This document shows, piece after piece, positions 6,066-6,601 of a stretch of 6,601 nt of DNA (position 1 is the first letter of the stretch; the number at the start of each line of letters is the position of its first letter). The notes below the pieces were generated by a model. It saw only the letters and a program-made list of their open reading frames with translations, ran no database searches and was not told the DNA's origin. The DNA is from Bacteroidales bacterium (GTDB lineage Bacteria > Bacteroidota > Bacteroidia > Bacteroidales > PUMT01), in contig SKQJ01000287.1 of assembly GCA_007119075.1 (NCBI GenBank), positions 1-6,601 of the forward strand, given 5' to 3'. The position numbers were made by a program, and so were the translations under genes.

Positions 6066-6601
6066 ATGGACTTTACCAGGTGGTATAGAAATATAATGGA
6101 ATCGGCCCGGCAGGAACCGCCGGCAGCCGTTTGGGAAGAGGTTCAGAACCAACTGGATATTGAAGAGGTATGGATGAACCTTGAAAAAGAGCTTCCTGTC
6201 AGCCGCACCAGGGAAAAAACCTTGTTCTTCCTGGCCATGGCGGCCTCGCTGCTGGTTCTTATTGCCGTGGGGACCCTTTTCCTTGCCGGACCGGCAGGGC
6301 ATGATGCGGGGCAATTTACAGCCGGAAACCACCGGAACCATGATGTTTTCTCAAAACACTCCGGCAATAATGATGGATTTCAGTCGCTTCTCTCTGCAGT
6401 TTCGGAATTTCCCGTATCAACCCGGGGGCAACAGCCAGCAACATCATTTTCCCCGGAAGGCAACGGCAGGGGAACATCAAAGGAATTCCCCGCCTACTCT
6501 CCCGGCGTTCCGGGAATAAATGCCCTCATTGGCCAGGAAACAGACAGAAATTCACTGATCGCCGGAATTGCGGGGAATGATGCAGAACAAGTCAACCGGG
6601 C
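6066..6601 (+). CDS. Anti-sigma-like single-pass membrane protein, C-terminus off the right edge
   Basis: From the ATG at 6066 the frame is open for 178 codons to the window edge. Residues 1-50 form a charged cytoplasmic part with EPPAAVWEEVQ (17-27), resembling the N-terminus of Bacteroidota anti-sigma proteins encoded beside ECF sigma factors. One membrane span lies at about 52-74. Beyond it is a low-complexity Gly/Ser/Asn/Pro-rich stretch that should be periplasmic. A short tandem repeat is visible at the N-terminus: VWEEVQNQL (22-30) and VWMNLEKEL (35-43), 13 residues apart. In the family the N-terminal helices sequester the sigma factor, and the periplasmic part is often followed by a C-terminal domain (in some proteins an outer-membrane beta-barrel-like domain), not visible here. 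The call rests on position, topology and the PPAxVW motif; the cysteine/histidine ZAS signature is absent, so an unrelated membrane partner remains possible. Confidence 0.78.
   Translation, partial: MDFTRWYRNIMESARQEPPAAVWEEVQNQLDIEEVWMNLEKELPVSRTREKTLFFLAMAASLLVLIAVGTLFLAGPAGHDAGQFTAGNHRNHDVFSKHSGNNDGFQSLLSAVSEFPVSTRGQQPATSFSPEGNGRGTSKEFPAYSPGVPGINALIGQETDRNSLIAGIAGNDAEQVNR

Noticed and set aside
6181..6519. 112-codon plus-strand frame over the anti-sigma-like gene
   Set aside because: It is an alternative frame within the longer frame from 6066, which shows the expected membrane segment and gene spacing.
1..6601. CRISPR array, insertion sequence, tRNA or phage module
   Set aside because: No spaced direct repeats, transposase motifs, terminal inverted repeats, cloverleaf patterns or phage proteins were seen on either strand.

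Overview
The window looks like a chromosomal segment from a member of the Bacteroidota, probably an environmental Bacteroidales/Marinilabiliales-type organism. The reasons are the lack of clear Shine-Dalgarno sequences, TAnnTTTG-type -7 boxes, twin-arginine-exported Gfo/Idh/MocA proteins, and an ECF sigma factor next to a single-pass anti-sigma-like protein. The taxon is inferred from style, not from a marker gene. I see no rRNA, tRNA, CRISPR array, insertion sequence or prophage.

Left part, minus strand (1-2561). Two genes encode exported Gfo/Idh/MocA-fold proteins. The upstream gene (2561-1242) is a Tat-signal NAD(P)-dependent oxidoreductase that keeps the EKP motif. The downstream gene (945 to beyond the left edge) closely matches glycoside hydrolase family 109, the NAD+-dependent alpha-N-acetylgalactosaminidase type, and carries a Tat lipoprotein signal. 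A good intrinsic terminator (1169-1200) lies between them, so the 296-base gap 946-1241 probably holds a separate promoter for the GH109 gene. Two near-perfect palindromes in that gap are operator candidates. Together the pair points to NAD-bound glycan or sugar chemistry in the cell envelope.

Middle (2562-2761). This is a divergent promoter region with a TAAATTTG box facing each way. A perfect 12-bp palindrome overlaps the last base of the rightward box.

Right part, plus strand (2762-6601). Two short-chain dehydrogenase/reductase-superfamily genes abut exactly (TAAATG): a classical SDR, then an extended NAD-dependent epimerase/3beta-HSD-like SDR. They probably act on the same pathway, but the substrate cannot be read from the sequence. 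After a 139-base gap comes a tight cluster: a small predicted lipoprotein of unknown function, an ECF sigma factor 5 bases later, and an anti-sigma-like membrane protein 1 base after that, which runs off the right edge. This lipoprotein-sigma-anti-sigma arrangement is the most interesting candidate system here. The lipoprotein may be a sensor, a target or a cargo of the sigma pathway; that is inference.
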